From Rosistilla oblonga (GTDB lineage: Bacteria; Planctomycetota; Planctomycetia; Pirellulales; Pirellulaceae), in assembly GCF_007751715.1 (NCBI RefSeq), contig NZ_CP036292.1, forward strand, positions 5,587,339 to 5,651,338: DNA of 64,000 nucleotides, read 5' to 3'. A program made the position numbers and the translations under genes. Shown here piece by piece: positions 46,371 through 54,785 of the stretch. The stretch's first letter is position 1, and the number at the start of each line of letters is the position of its first letter. Below the pieces are notes generated by a model. The model was not told where the DNA came from. It made no database searches and saw only the letters and a list, made by a program, of their open reading frames with translations.

Positions 46371-47444
46371 ATGACGATGGCTCGAAAGTATCTTGTCGAT
46401 CCAGCGGTGACACGTTGGTATCACTGTATCTCACGCTGCGTGCGACAAACGCTACTCTTGCACGACAACAGTAGAGATACCAAGCGAGACTGGCGGCAGT
46501 GGATCGAAGATCGACTGCAATTGCTCGATTCTAACTTCGCCATTTCAGTGGGCGGGTTTTCCGTGATGGACAACCACCTGCATGTGCTGTGCAGGCTCGA
46601 TCCCGAGGCGGCTGATCGATGGAGTCCCCAGGAAGTCATGCGGCGATGGATTGCCATCTATCCCCCGAAAACGCTCAAGTCGGACGACGAGAAGGCTGTT
46701 CGGCAATGGCTTGAAAAACACGCAAAGGACGCACGGCGGGTGACTCTATTGCGAGATCGGCTCAAAAATCTTGGCTGGTTCATGAAATCGCTCAAAGAAC
46801 CACTCGCCAGGCTTGCCAACAAAGCCGATGGCTGCCGCGGGACGTTTTGGGAAGCACGCTATAAGAGCATTGCGATTCTCGACGACGATGCCCTCTTGGC
46901 GACAAGCACCTACATCGACCTCAACCCACTGGCTGCCGGAATCGCCTCGACTCCAGAGCAGGGTCTACACACGTCGATACACCAACGTGTCGAACATGTT
47001 TGCCAGAAGGGCGAAAAAGAAATCGAGCGGTTGAAGGCGGCCCGCCGGGGGAGTGTCGCCGCAAGTGTTGCCGCTGGCGCGATGGAACAAGACCATTGGC
47101 TCGTCCCGATCGAAGACCGCCGAACCGCATTGCGAGATGAAGCCGGCGGGCTAGAGTGTCGCGAGGGGATGCTGGAATCGTTTCCGCTGGGAAGCTACCT
47201 GCTGGTGCTGGATTACACCGGACGTCTATTTCGCGAGGGCAAAGCAAACATGGAAGCAGGAGTGAAAGAAGTCTTTGACCGACTATCATCAACACTCGAA
47301 GCCTGGCAGACTCGGGCCGACAAGATGCTTCACGCAAAGAGCCTACGCGGCAGCTTTTTTGCATCCAACAACCAGACAGTCGCAGAGATCACCACCGCAC
47401 CTGGCCATCACTTCCGCAACCTATCGCCCCAACCGCCCGACTAG
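46371..47444 (+). CDS. REP-associated tyrosine transposase-like protein (Y1/HUH)
   Basis: This is a 357-residue IS200-like Y1 transposase of the RAYT type. The HUH metal site is in MDNHLHVLC near residue 65. The catalytic region includes GTFWEARYKSIAIL and the signature YIDLNPLAAG, where Tyr would attack DNA. It is longer than classical IS200 enzymes (about 150 residues), having a C-terminal extension from about residue 215. ATG 46371 follows GGAGG by 8 bases. Flanking GGGACAGGC repeats in opposite orientations are the likely substrates. It is a single-copy gene here with no IS ends. Confidence 0.88.
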   Translation: MTMARKYLVDPAVTRWYHCISRCVRQTLLLHDNSRDTKRDWRQWIEDRLQLLDSNFAISVGGFSVMDNHLHVLCRLDPEAADRWSPQEVMRRWIAIYPPKTLKSDDEKAVRQWLEKHAKDARRVTLLRDRLKNLGWFMKSLKEPLARLANKADGCRGTFWEARYKSIAILDDDALLATSTYIDLNPLAAGIASTPEQGLHTSIHQRVEHVCQKGEKEIERLKAARRGSVAASVAAGAMEQDHWLVPIEDRRTALRDEAGGLECREGMLESFPLGSYLLVLDYTGRLFREGKANMEAGVKEVFDRLSSTLEAWQTRADKMLHAKSLRGSFFASNNQTVAEITTAPGHHFRNLSPQPPD

Positions 47445-47659
47445 CCCCCTTCACCGGGGCATCACCACCACAGCTTGCCCAATCACTGGGCTACAGATAC
47501 ATCAAGTCCCAGAAAATTCACCCCAGCAACACGCCAGTCTTCTGAAAAAATGCCACAACACGCCTCAAAATACCACAACGACCACGCCCCCCCCCAACAC
47601 ACACTCCCCAGCGGCACAGCCAACCACCCGCAAGACGCACCATGCAGCGTCCTGAACGA

Positions 47660-47706
47660 GCCTGTCCATTTAGCGCCCATTTAGCGCCCCCAGAACAAGC
47701 CTGTCC
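47660..47706. repeat. Inverted REP cores downstream of the transposase
   Basis: GCCTGTCC at 47660 and 47699 is the reverse complement of the GGACAGGC core found upstream. Both are preceded by similar GAAC-A/G-AG text, and ATTTAGCGCCC is repeated between them. Confidence 0.75.
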
Positions 47707-47737
47707 TATTAGCGGCCGCCAAAAGACAAGCGAATCT

Positions 47738-48781
47738 CTATAGGTAACTTACGAACCACTCCCGAATCGCTGTCAGCCAGGGGAGATCGAGCTCCAATTC
47801 CAAGTTTCGTCGGCGCACAGCCTTCAAAATCTCGATGATCGTATAGGTCGAAAGCGCCGTTGTTAGCGCGATAACGGCCCCCCAGAAGAAACGTTGCTTC
47901 AACCATCGCCATCGCCCCAGCGATTGGGTCCGTCGCGTGATTTGGGCTGTCAACAGATCGGGATCGATCGAGCAAGAACTCGGCGTTTGACGCCTGTCCT
48001 TCTTCGACTTCTTCGACTCCTTCGATTTCGATTTTGCCAAGACTAAACCTCCCTCCTGCACTCTAGTGGCGGAAATGTGTCGCCGCGCTGCTGCCCCTGG
48101 GCGATCGACGCACGAAGGGACTGGGCGAGGCAAGCGACGGATTCCAATCTCGCCGACTTGATACGGTGCATCGGATAAATCTTGCCATGTCGCGCCAACA
48201 CGTGGAATTGCATGGTCTGCGGGGCATAACGATAGGTACCAAAGATCATCATACACGACGATCAACGCTCCCTGGCACGGCTGCAAGCCCAACAAACGGA
48301 GGCGTAGCGAACAGGGACGCTCGGCCCCCATTAGGGTCAAACGACGCTGCAAACGCAACCGCCTGCAACGATTTAGGTACGTGAGCTCCAAATCGGGACG
48401 TTCGCTTGGGAACCACCCCGGCGAACCGCTACCAGGCTCTTGAACGTCAACGGTGATTCGATTCCTGCCGACATGGAAACTCGCCCCTCCGCAAGAAGCT
48501 TCAACACTGATCGGATGCGTCGACACCAGCGGTGTGACTTCCACTTGGCTTCCGAAAACGCAGACCAAACAAACGACATCGGGCAACGATTGGTCGGGAA
48601 GGCGGATCTGGCAATTGGGATGTGAACCAACCAAGGCAAAGGGGAGCGCTGGCGAGATCCGGCGTTTCCCGGCAGCGGTAACACTCTCCACCCCCCACGG
48701 CTCCGCATGCCAAAGTCTGTCGCGAATATGCGGTAGCGACCGAATAAGCTTCAAACTTGGTAGTTCCATCAAAGGCACCAC
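47738..48781 (-). CDS. FHA-like membrane protein
   Basis: This 347-residue protein has an N-terminal region resembling a forkhead-associated domain (FALVGSHPNCQIRLPDQSLP, where the Gly-Ser-His and Asn positions match the phosphothreonine loop pattern). A Lys/Ser-rich linker follows (KSKSKESKKSKKDRR) and one C-terminal membrane helix (about 308-326). It may bind phosphorylated partners at the membrane. The FHA match is by eye and not certain. It is convergent with the transposase gene. Confidence 0.6.
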   Translation of the reverse strand: MVPLMELPSLKLIRSLPHIRDRLWHAEPWGVESVTAAGKRRISPALPFALVGSHPNCQIRLPDQSLPDVVCLVCVFGSQVEVTPLVSTHPISVEASCGGASFHVGRNRITVDVQEPGSGSPGWFPSERPDLELTYLNRCRRLRLQRRLTLMGAERPCSLRLRLLGLQPCQGALIVVYDDLWYLSLCPADHAIPRVGATWQDLSDAPYQVGEIGIRRLPRPVPSCVDRPGAAARRHISATRVQEGGLVLAKSKSKESKKSKKDRRQTPSSCSIDPDLLTAQITRRTQSLGRWRWLKQRFFWGAVIALTTALSTYTIIEILKAVRRRNLELELDLPWLTAIREWFVSYL

Positions 48782-49110
48782 AAATCACATCCAATCTTGG
48801 AGCGCCCGCAGGGCAAATCAGTGCTTCAGTCCGAAAAGCATCGGCCGGCGTGCGTTTGCGTCTGGCTTCTCTCTCGACAACCAGACGCAACCAGACGGCG
48901 GCTAATTCGCCGAAACAAAATTAGTTACTCCCCCTGTCGCGGGCGCCAGCCTACAAGGCTGAAGCAAGCCGCCGTCGCTATATTAACCTCCAATGGGTTG
49001 ATTCCATACACCTGGTGACAAAAGTACAGCATACCAACGCTGCCAGAACGACCGGAAAATTCGATTCTGCGGGTGATTCGACATGCCGAGCCCACCAACG
49101 ATGTGTTTAT
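48782..49110. other. Intergenic, no gene recognised
   Basis: This is the 5' flank of the FHA-like gene and the 3' flank of the FemAB-like gene, both on the minus strand. I see no terminator, repeat or open frame with support. Confidence 0.4.
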
Positions 49111-50181
49111 CTAGGGGATTCCGCGAACGATCGCTGGGCCAATCGATCTCGTTAGCCACACGGGCAACTTCTGCCAGATCTTGATTCGCCGCTGATTCGT
49201 TTGCGAATCGGGACGCATCGCTTCGACATCTCCTTTGCGGACATAATACTGCCAAACCGCTGGATGTGGCTGAGCCCCCCACTGCGCTTTGAACTTAGAG
49301 GTGCCACTATCGATGCTGCTGCGGCCAAAGTCGAAAGTGCGACTGCCACGCTCAATGGCACGACGCAGCAGATGCCGGTACATCCACATATTCGCTCCCG
49401 TCGGATTAGCCACCCTCAAACAACTGGCGCTGGGGACCTCGGTCACTCCGTCGGCATGCACCAACACCGCCCCCGCCACAGGGAATAGCTTTTCCTGCTC
49501 CGCTTGATAAACAACACACAACTCCGCATCCCCGGCAAAAGCATCGAGGATCTCGGCGAACAGCCGCTTGGAGAAGACCGGCGTCCCCAAGTCGCGCATG
49601 TTGACAGCGAAGACATGGTAGAAGTCGTCCAACAACTCGCTGCCTCCCCAAGCGATCCGATGATCGAATTGGCCCGCCTTGCGAACCTGGCTGCGGAGCT
49701 TTGACTTGAACGATTTGTCGAGCAGTTCATCCGTGGTTGGTAACGGCAACCGCATGTGGACTTTATCGGTCCGTTGAAAGTTCAGCCGCGGATGCTCAAC
49801 AGGCTGTTCCTGCCTGAGTTCTAGATATTTAACGTCCAGCTCATCAGCTAACTGACAAGCCCGATCGATCAACCGCGTCGCCACGTCGGCATCGGTCGCC
49901 CAAACACCGCCGGTATTGATGTAAGGCAGCGAGACCAGAAAGCTGCCAAAGATGGGACCTTTAACCAGCATCAACGGCAGCACTCCAGCGACCTGATCGC
50001 CGTGCCGCACCGTGACCAAATAGCTTGGGTGCCGCAAGCCCTTGGCGATCGCTACGCTCCACGCGGGATGATGCCCTGCCAAGCGAGGCCAGCGGGCGTC
50101 GCAAGTGGGCAGTAAACCGAAACACATACCATCGCGGCCATTCAACTCTTGAACCTCAACAACCAGATCCGTCCCAGCCAC
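49111..50181 (-). CDS. FemAB-like protein, PEP-CTERM system associated
   Basis: This 356-residue acyltransferase-fold protein of the FemAB/GNAT type is the kind often found with exosortase/PEP-CTERM systems. Recognisable parts are HPSYLVTVRHGDQVAGVLPL, FKSKLRSQVRKAGQFDHRIA and the C-terminal FDFGRSSIDSGTSKFKAQWG. The frame opens at 50205 inside a terminator T-run, so I prefer the GTG at 50181, which follows GAGG. Its first part (to about residue 130) is duplicated at 52005-52401. It sits directly downstream of a PEP-CTERM gene. Confidence 0.85.
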   Translation of the reverse strand: MAGTDLVVEVQELNGRDGMCFGLLPTCDARWPRLAGHHPAWSVAIAKGLRHPSYLVTVRHGDQVAGVLPLMLVKGPIFGSFLVSLPYINTGGVWATDADVATRLIDRACQLADELDVKYLELRQEQPVEHPRLNFQRTDKVHMRLPLPTTDELLDKSFKSKLRSQVRKAGQFDHRIAWGGSELLDDFYHVFAVNMRDLGTPVFSKRLFAEILDAFAGDAELCVVYQAEQEKLFPVAGAVLVHADGVTEVPSASCLRVANPTGANMWMYRHLLRRAIERGSRTFDFGRSSIDSGTSKFKAQWGAQPHPAVWQYYVRKGDVEAMRPDSQTNQRRIKIWQKLPVWLTRSIGPAIVRGIP

Positions 50182-50202
50182 AAACACCTCGCAACGCAAA
50201 AA

Positions 50203-50239
50203 CAAAAAAAGGCAGGCCCTCGATAAGAGAGCCTACCTT
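50203..50239 (-). terminator. Terminator of PEP-CTERM gene A
   Basis: A 12-bp stem with one wobble pair (AGGTAGGCTCTC / GAGGGCCTGCCT on the minus strand) is followed by seven T residues. A homologous terminator follows PEP-CTERM gene B. Confidence 0.88.
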
Positions 50240-50296
50240 CAAATCTCGATCAACGCCTTCTCTTTCGGACGTCGAATCCAACGATCTAAAGTAAAC

Positions 50297-51142
50297 CTAA
50301 GCTGCAGCCGAAGTCTTGCGACGACGACCTCCCATCGCGCAAGCCCCGCCAACACAACCCAACAGAGTCAGCATCGAAGCCGGCTCCGGAACTGGGTTCA
50401 CGGCGCCTGTTGCCGTTGCAGGAAGATTCACTAGTCGCGTCGTTGCATTAGCAGCAGAATCAACCTTGAAAACGGAACGTAAAGCAAAGTCGTTGAACGC
50501 AACCCCCGAAACCGAAACCGGCAAAAAGCTTGTCCCCACCATGCCTGGTAGAGTTGAGTTCGCCGAGGAAAATATGAGGCCAGCAGTCAACAGAATGCTG
50601 CCCACGTTGGTTCCCAAAGTGGGCATCACGGCACGGCGAGCAACACCAGCCCCGGACGTTGGCAGATTAAACAACGCTTCTACCTGAAAACCAGCGAATT
50701 CGTTAGAAAAATCGCTCTGACTTTCAAGCGTCCCCACGCTATTGAAATCACCAGATATCAATGCCGCGCTTGCCGAGTTCGCGACCGGTCCGGCGAAGCC
50801 AGCCAGTTGCCCAGGACCAAATATGTTGTCAATGAGGTTACTGGAACTGAGGATTCCAGCACCGGAAGTTTTCACACCCAATATGATCCCGAGCCCATTT
50901 CCGTTGCCATCAACCAAAGGGTTGCCGCCGTTCGAAGTAAGCTGGAACGCGAGCATAAAGCTATCGCCTGCACTAATGGCCCCATCTCCACCTACATCGG
51001 ACATAAAACCGGAAACAGAGAACCCAAGATCGTTCTGCACGCCATCATAGGGCCCAGCATCGATAATCTTCGGGAACACAGCTGCCGCGTTGGCGGAATT
51101 CGATGCCAGCAACAGAGCAAGTAAAGCAAAATATTTTGTCAT
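50297..51142 (-). CDS. PEP-CTERM sorting-domain protein A
   Basis: This is a 281-residue exported protein. It has a signal peptide (MTKYFALLALLLASNSANA), a beta-rich unknown body, and a C-terminal PEP-CTERM sorting tag. The tag has motif VPEPAS, a hydrophobic helix LTLLGCVGGACAM and basic end GRRRK. An exosortase would cleave it and attach or release the protein with exopolysaccharide. The ATG at 51142 is chosen over 51160 by comparison with copy B. Copy B is 236 residues with a near-identical signal and tag but a different body. Confidence 0.92.
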   Translation of the reverse strand: MTKYFALLALLLASNSANAAAVFPKIIDAGPYDGVQNDLGFSVSGFMSDVGGDGAISAGDSFMLAFQLTSNGGNPLVDGNGNGLGIILGVKTSGAGILSSSNLIDNIFGPGQLAGFAGPVANSASAALISGDFNSVGTLESQSDFSNEFAGFQVEALFNLPTSGAGVARRAVMPTLGTNVGSILLTAGLIFSSANSTLPGMVGTSFLPVSVSGVAFNDFALRSVFKVDSAANATTRLVNLPATATGAVNPVPEPASMLTLLGCVGGACAMGGRRRKTSAAA

Positions 51143-51186
51143 TAAAAGAATTCTCGTCATTTCGTTTGTAAAAATTGTCGTTTTGT

Positions 51187-51576
51187 TTAGTCGGTCGAAA
51201 CAGGGATGCCCCGAGGTATCTCATCCAACACACGCAATCCGCGAAGCTCATCGGCACGCTCTCGCCGCCAGCAAATCCAGCGACCGTTGAGATCATCCGG
51301 AACCCCAGTTCGGTCTGCCAGCAATCCAAACAAGGGACCGCTGGATGACGATCCGTCGACTATTTGAAAATCAAAATCCAAACAGGAAGCTTCGACCCTG
51401 ACCGGCGCATCATCCGCCGCTGATTGCATCGAAGGGATCTCAGGCAGCCTGGAGTCCAATCCGACATCGATCGCAGCATCCGCTACCGATGTTCCGACCT
51501 CGCCACAAATTAGTGCAAGGAAGATCCACAGGCTGTGGACAACAACTGGTTTTCTGTGCAGTACCATGTTTTCCAT
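51187..51576 (-). CDS. Small secreted protein A, paralogue of 53280-53651
   Basis: This 129-residue protein has a likely signal peptide (SLWIFLALICGEVGTSVADA). A short conserved body includes AAIDVGLDSRLPE, DFDFQIVDGSSSSGPLFGLL and GRWICWRRERADELRGLRVL. No family is recognised. It lies 44 bp upstream of PEP-CTERM gene A in the same direction, and its paralogue lies upstream of PEP-CTERM gene B. The start at 51576 is set by alignment with the paralogue. Confidence 0.75.
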   Translation of the reverse strand: MENMVLHRKPVVVHSLWIFLALICGEVGTSVADAAIDVGLDSRLPEIPSMQSAADDAPVRVEASCLDFDFQIVDGSSSSGPLFGLLADRTGVPDDLNGRWICWRRERADELRGLRVLDEIPRGIPVSTD

Positions 51577-51756
51577 AGTAAACACCAGGAGTCGTACCTG
51601 CAATCATTTAAAATAGATAAAAATTGCAATTGCCAGACAATCATTACTGGTTGCCTTTCGGTCTCGTAAAAGCGAGTTCGTTTGCAGTTCCGAACGCGAT
51701 GAGTCAAAGCTGGATCCAAATCCAGCAAGCTTCCTATACGGACTCCCTACGAACCC

Positions 51757-52004
51757 GCGCTCCCCAAACAAGGATGACTCCCAAATGCACTAGGTAGATG
51801 TCCGGCATTGGCGATCATTCCCCAACGCGGTATTTCCTTGTAGCATCGAAGCTGCTTTTCTACAGCGTGATCTCCTCTCGCGTATTGATTCCCTCCCGCG
51901 GCAGGATAGCCGCCACCGGCCCCCACTATCGATTCAAACAGCGATTGGGATTGCTGTGCGTGCGAGAGCTCCCCTGCAAAAGAGGCGGGACTTCCTACGG
52001 TGAC
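51757..52004 (-). pseudogene. 3' fragment of a ydcF-like gene
   Basis: This stretch matches the middle and end of the intact YdcF-like gene at 53898-54785. The translated pieces SHAQQSQSLFESI and RWGMIANAGHLP correspond to SHAAQARGLLESI and RWGMITNAGHMP there. It has no start and its end has decayed. It lies directly after the FemAB fragment, in another frame. Confidence 0.85.
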
Positions 52005-52401
52005 GCAGCCGCGGATGCTCGACAGGCTGTTCGTGCCTGAGCTCCAGATATTTAACGTCCAGTTCATCGGCCCGCCAGCACGCCCGACCGATCAACCGCG
52101 TCGCCGCCTTGGCGCCGGCCGCCCAGACACCGCTGGTATCGATGTAAGGCAGCGAGACCAGAAAGCTGCCAAAGATGGGACCGTTTACGAGCAAAAACGG
52201 CAGCACACCGGCGACCTGATCGCCGTGCCGCACCGTGGTCGAGTAGCTCGGATGCTGCAACCCCTTGGCGATCGCGGCTCTACAAGCGGCATGACGCCCT
52301 GCTAGGAGATGCCACAGAGGGTCGCCAGCAGGCAAAAGTTGACGCGATTCACTTCGCAGCCAGTCAGGCCTTGAACGTCGCCCCCAATCCGTCCCAGACA
52401 C
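52005..52401 (-). pseudogene. 5' fragment of a FemAB-like gene
   Basis: About 130 codons match the start of the intact FemAB-like gene, with shared phrases GDQVAGVLP, GPIFGSFLVSLPYI and ADELDVKYLELR. The match ends abruptly after EQPVEHPRL at the duplication junction and the frame then runs into ydcF sequence. The catalytic part is missing, so it is non-functional as a FemAB protein. Confidence 0.88.
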
Positions 52402-52422
52402 AAACACCTTGTATCGCCGAAA

Positions 52423-52459
52423 CAAAAAAAGGCAGGTCCTCGATGCGAGAACCTGCCTT
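52423..52459 (-). terminator. Terminator of PEP-CTERM gene B
   Basis: The minus-strand stem GGCAGGTTCTCG / CGAGGACCTGCC, with a 3-base loop, is followed by seven T residues. It is homologous to the terminator of copy A. Confidence 0.88.
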
Positions 52460-52512
52460 CAAAAGTCGATCAACGCCTCCTCATCCAAGGAGGCCCGAAA
52501 TCATCGGAAACC

Positions 52513-53223
52513 TTAAGCGGCACGTGCAGCTTTGCGACGACGACGTCCCATCGCACAAGCTCCACCAACGCACCCCAACAGAGTCAGCATCGAAGCGGGT
52601 TCGGGGATGGGGTTGACAATACCGCTTGCACTGCCTGCCACCACAGTCCCCCCCAAACCAAGACCAGTGCCGTTGGCGCCCGCAGATATGAGCGAGAAGT
52701 CAAACAAGCCGCTGCGTACTGGAGTGCCAGGCGAACCAGTAAAACTTGCATAGGGAACCGGCAAAAAGTTGATTGAACCGGGCGTGATTAGTGGCGAAAT
52801 CGTCGTTGCCGACATTCCGAGGAGCATGCTAAAGGTTCCCGCCAAGTCAGGAACAGTGACGATGGATTCAACTGGAGTCAGGTTGAGCTCATTGCCCATC
52901 GGTCCATCCAGCGTGATAAGAGTGCTCGAGAACGTATAGCCACCGACGATTGCGGCACCAATTACGCCAGAGAACTCGATAGTAAAATCAAGTACCGGGC
53001 CACCGGAATTGCCGGTCAAATCATACTTAAGGTTCAACGTATCATCCGTTCCGAACGTTCCGGCACCAGCGCCGACTGCATCCGCATATGTTCCCGAAAC
53101 AGTGAACGTCAGATTGTTTTGTACGGCATTGAAAGCCCCACCATCGATCGAAGGGAACACAGCAGCCGCATTTGCGGTTGCCGATGTCAGCAATAGAGCA
53201 AGTAAAGCAAGATATTTTGTCAT
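52513..53223 (-). CDS. PEP-CTERM sorting-domain protein B
   Basis: This is a 236-residue exported protein with signal peptide MTKYLALLALLLTSATANA and a C-terminal PEP-CTERM tag (IPEPAS, hydrophobic LTLLGCVGGACAM, then GRRRRK). It is the paralogue of protein A with a diverged, shorter body. ATG 53223 has GAGGA at correct spacing, while the upstream ATG at 53241 has none. The much longer open frame to 53364 is not coding. It lies downstream of small secreted protein B. Confidence 0.92.
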   Translation of the reverse strand: MTKYLALLALLLTSATANAAAVFPSIDGGAFNAVQNNLTFTVSGTYADAVGAGAGTFGTDDTLNLKYDLTGNSGGPVLDFTIEFSGVIGAAIVGGYTFSSTLITLDGPMGNELNLTPVESIVTVPDLAGTFSMLLGMSATTISPLITPGSINFLPVPYASFTGSPGTPVRSGLFDFSLISAGANGTGLGLGGTVVAGSASGIVNPIPEPASMLTLLGCVGGACAMGRRRRKAARAA

Positions 53224-53279
53224 TAGAAGAATCCTCGTCATTTCATTTGTAAAGTAAGTCACTCTGTTTGGCCTATGTG

Positions 53280-53651
53280 TCAAACAAGAATGAGCCGAGG
53301 TATGTCGTCTAGCAGTTGCACCGCACGCAGCTCGTCGACCCGTTCTCGCCGCCAGCGAATCCAACGACCATCGTGATCGCTGAGATCCCCCATTCGCCCT
53401 ACCAACAGGCCAAACAAGGGCCCAGTTGGCGTCGAACCGTCGACCATCTGAAAACCAAAATCGATCCGCGTGTCTTCGATCAAGCTCGGCACGTTGTCCG
53501 TTGCTGGAGCCATCGAAACGACTTCGGGCAAATTCGAATCCAACCCCACATCGATCGCGGCCTCCGCAGAGGAAGTCCCCATCGCACTACAGAAGAGCGC
53601 AACAGCGATCCACAAGCTGCGGATTGCGATTCGAGGGTGGCAAATTTCCAT
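53280..53651 (-). CDS. Small secreted protein B
   Basis: This is a 123-residue paralogue of the protein at 51187-51576. A signal-like start (SLWIAVALFCSAMGTSSAEA) is followed by AAIDVGLDSNLPE, DFGFQMVDGSTPTGPLFGLL and GRWIRWRRERVDELRAVQLL. Its retention in both duplicated copies next to a PEP-CTERM gene suggests it is a functional partner. The family is not recognised. Confidence 0.78.
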   Translation of the reverse strand: MEICHPRIAIRSLWIAVALFCSAMGTSSAEAAIDVGLDSNLPEVVSMAPATDNVPSLIEDTRIDFGFQMVDGSTPTGPLFGLLVGRMGDLSDHDGRWIRWRRERVDELRAVQLLDDIPRLILV

Positions 53652-53897
53652 ACGTCAAACATTAACCCCCAGAGGAGGTGGTTGCAATCGTTTTCATCGT
53701 TAAATTTTGCATCTGGCAAAAATTCTTCCCCTGCGTCCCCGTTGGTCGCCTTTCGCTCCCGCGAAAGTGCGTCCTCCCCTCACCAGTAGGCCATCGCCAA
53801 TGGCATCTGCAGCCAGCTGCTTTTAATTCGGGGCCTCAGGTTCTGTGCGAATTCCTCCAGCCGAGGACTCATTCGCGGAATTCCACTCGCGTCGCCC

Positions 53898-54785
53898 CTA
53901 CTGTCCCACCATTCCCGCCAAGATTTCGTAGGCGGCAACGGTTGTCTGGTGCACCGCATGGGCTGTGGGCACGATTCCAAGGAGCCCAAAGGTTCCTTCG
54001 CCCTGACCGAGAAATACGATCGGCAGAGGGTCGATCTGCAATCCCGCGCGCTCTGCCAGTCGTAGCGCCCGCGGCATATGCCCGGCATTGGTGATCATTC
54101 CCCAGCGCTCGTTTCCATCGGTGGCATCGAGTCGAGATTTCAACAGCGCGATCTCCTCTCGCGTATTGCTTCCCTCCAGCGACTCGATCGCCGCCGCCGG
54201 AACTCCTATCGATTCCAATAGACCTCGAGCTTGCGCGGCGTGGGAGGGTTCCAGTTCGGTAAAGACGGGGTTGCCGCCGGTGACAAGGATCCGCTGCGCC
54301 CGCCCGCTGTGATACAGCTGAGCCGCCAATAACAACCGTTGACCATCCCAGATCAACTCCGGCTCCCCAGCGGGCCCCAGTTTTGTGCTCCCTCCCAGCA
54401 AAACAACCGTATCGAACGCCCCCACGGGCGGCCGCACATACTTTGCGACGGGGCGTTCCAGCCAGCGATTCAATTGCCCCGCGATCCAGCCATTGCCAAC
54501 AAAGCCGATCAACACAAGAAACATAAAGTAGTGAAGAGCGAGTCGATCGCGACGACTCCACAAGGCGAACAAGCAGCCCGCGGTGGCCAGATTCCAGATC
54601 AGTCCCACCGGCATGGCAAAGGCGGTCAGGGTTTTCTCTACCGCCTGCCAGCCATGTTGAGCCCATCCCCAACCAGGCAGTCCCAGCCACAATCCCGCCG
54701 CGACCAGCAGCACCCACCAACGGCGGCGGGCTGGAGGCGTTTCGTTCGCATGGTCGTTCACGGCAGGATGCAGTATCCAATTCAA
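53898..54785 (-). CDS. YdcF/SanA-family membrane protein (DUF218)
   Basis: This 295-residue protein has two to three N-terminal membrane helices. A DUF218 domain follows from about residue 110, with VVLLGGSTKLGPAG, RILVTGGN and GNERWGMITNAGHMPRAL. ElyC/SanA/YdcF proteins are linked to envelope and polysaccharide precursor handling. The start is a TTG whose TTGA overlaps the stop of the upstream glycosyltransferase, indicating coupled translation. The middle and end of this gene are duplicated at 51757-52004. Confidence 0.85.
   Translation of the reverse strand: MNWILHPAVNDHANETPPARRRWWVLLVAAGLWLGLPGWGWAQHGWQAVEKTLTAFAMPVGLIWNLATAGCLFALWSRRDRLALHYFMFLVLIGFVGNGWIAGQLNRWLERPVAKYVRPPVGAFDTVVLLGGSTKLGPAGEPELIWDGQRLLLAAQLYHSGRAQRILVTGGNPVFTELEPSHAAQARGLLESIGVPAAAIESLEGSNTREEIALLKSRLDATDGNERWGMITNAGHMPRALRLAERAGLQIDPLPIVFLGQGEGTFGLLGIVPTAHAVHQTTVAAYEILAGMVGQ

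Larger units (their letters stand above)
49783..52004. repeat. Tandem duplication, copy A
   Basis: This is the left copy of a duplicated segment of about 2.2 kb. Read on the minus strand it contains the 3' part of a ydcF-like gene, small secreted protein A, PEP-CTERM gene A and the start of the FemAB-like gene. Copy B (52005-54284) has the same order. The join at 52004/52005 places FemAB 5' sequence directly against ydcF 3' sequence, as expected for a simple head-to-tail duplication. Confidence 0.85.
52005..54284. repeat. Tandem duplication, copy B
   Basis: This is the right copy of the duplicated segment. It contains the end of the intact ydcF-like gene, small secreted protein B, PEP-CTERM gene B and a 5' fragment of the FemAB-like gene. 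It is 58 bp longer than copy A. Divergence is spread along the copies and greatest in the PEP-CTERM bodies. Confidence 0.85.

Noticed and set aside
51577-51800. Sigma-54 type promoter upstream of the small secreted and PEP-CTERM genes
   Set aside because: A TGGCAATTGC element is present but the GG-to-GC spacing is too short, and copy B does not keep a matching element.
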